From: an uncultured Candidatus Nemicrothrix sp.
Lineage (GTDB): Bacteria > Actinomycetota > Acidimicrobiia > Acidimicrobiales > Acidimicrobilacustridaceae
DNA length: 6,016 nucleotides
Assembly: GCA_903827085.1 (NCBI GenBank)
Contig: CAIKHC010000137.1
Span: 1-6,016, forward strand
Reading direction: 5' to 3'
Shown: in pieces, positions 5,902-6,016 of the stretch
Layout: the number at the start of each line of letters is the position of its first letter
Position numbering within the stretch: position 1 is the first letter of the stretch
The notes under the pieces: generated by a model
Told to the model about the DNA's origin: nothing
Database searches by the model: none
The model's input: the letters and a program-made list of their open reading frames with translations, nothing else
Made by a program: the position numbers and the translations under genes

Positions 5902-6016
5902 AGGCCTCGCGGCCAGGCTCTCCGCCACCGTCGGGCCCAATTCCGCCCGAACCTTGAATCCGGAGATAGGTCAGTTTCTCTTCAATCCGGATTCGGAGAG
6001 TCTCGGGGCACTCCCC
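5900..6016 (-). CDS. C-terminal end of an unrecognised protein (runs off the right edge)
   Basis: Only the last 38 codons and the TAG stop are present. The frame is open from the window edge. The peptide has a charged, probably helical or strand segment (CPETLRIRIEEKLTYLRIQG), then a glycine-rich, flexible tail with GSGGIGPDGGG and a terminal charged EPGREA. I do not recognise a family from this fragment. The case for coding is its uninterrupted frame, the same strand as all other genes, and the stop overlapping the ribosome site of the next gene ten bases before its ATG. Other explanations, such as an untranslated leader, are possible. Confidence 0.45.
   Translation of the reverse strand, partial: GECPETLRIRIEEKLTYLRIQGSGGIGPDGGGEPGREA

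Noticed and set aside
1..6016. Search for CRISPR arrays, IS elements, tRNA genes, toxin-antitoxin or defence genes
   Set aside because: No repeated spacer-like arrays, inverted terminal repeats, transposase motifs or tRNA-like folds were seen. The coding space is filled by housekeeping genes.

Overview
The window carries a dense run of housekeeping genes, all on the minus strand, and reads as one co-directional cluster from right to left. The order is: the tail of an unknown gene, a 44-residue membrane protein, a zincin_2-type metalloprotease, tilS, hpt, folE, folP, a dual-specificity-phosphatase-like gene, folB, folK, and the N-terminal part of a Rossmann/DUF2520 protein. Nearly all sequence is coding. 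The only gap over 25 bases is about 78 bases between hpt and folE.

The gene order points to an actinobacterium. Mycobacterium tuberculosis has the same backbone (zincin_2 protein, mesJ/tilS, hpt, ftsH, folE, folP, folB, folK, two small genes, DUF2520 protein, panC, panD). The zincin_2 (DUF2342) family is also largely actinobacterial. The moderate GC content and the differences from the mycobacterial order suggest a lineage outside the classical high-GC groups, possibly Acidimicrobiia-like; this is inference only.

Right part (about 3160-6016): membrane/protease genes, then tilS (tRNA-Ile2 lysidine synthesis) and hpt (hypoxanthine/guanine salvage). Left part (1-3114): the dihydropterin arm of folate synthesis. 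FolE makes dihydroneopterin triphosphate from GTP, FolB converts dihydroneopterin to hydroxymethyl-dihydropterin, FolK pyrophosphorylates it, and FolP joins it to p-aminobenzoate. The DUF2520 gene at the left edge is where the pantothenate genes begin in related genomes. Several junctions are ATGA or TGAATG overlaps, which indicates translational coupling from folE through to the DUF2520 gene.

Three departures from the expected pattern stand out. A phosphatase-fold gene sits between folP and folB, and its active-site cysteine position is alanine. ftsH is absent between hpt and folE. A tiny single-pass membrane protein precedes the metalloprotease. I saw no mobile element, CRISPR array, RNA gene or defence system.
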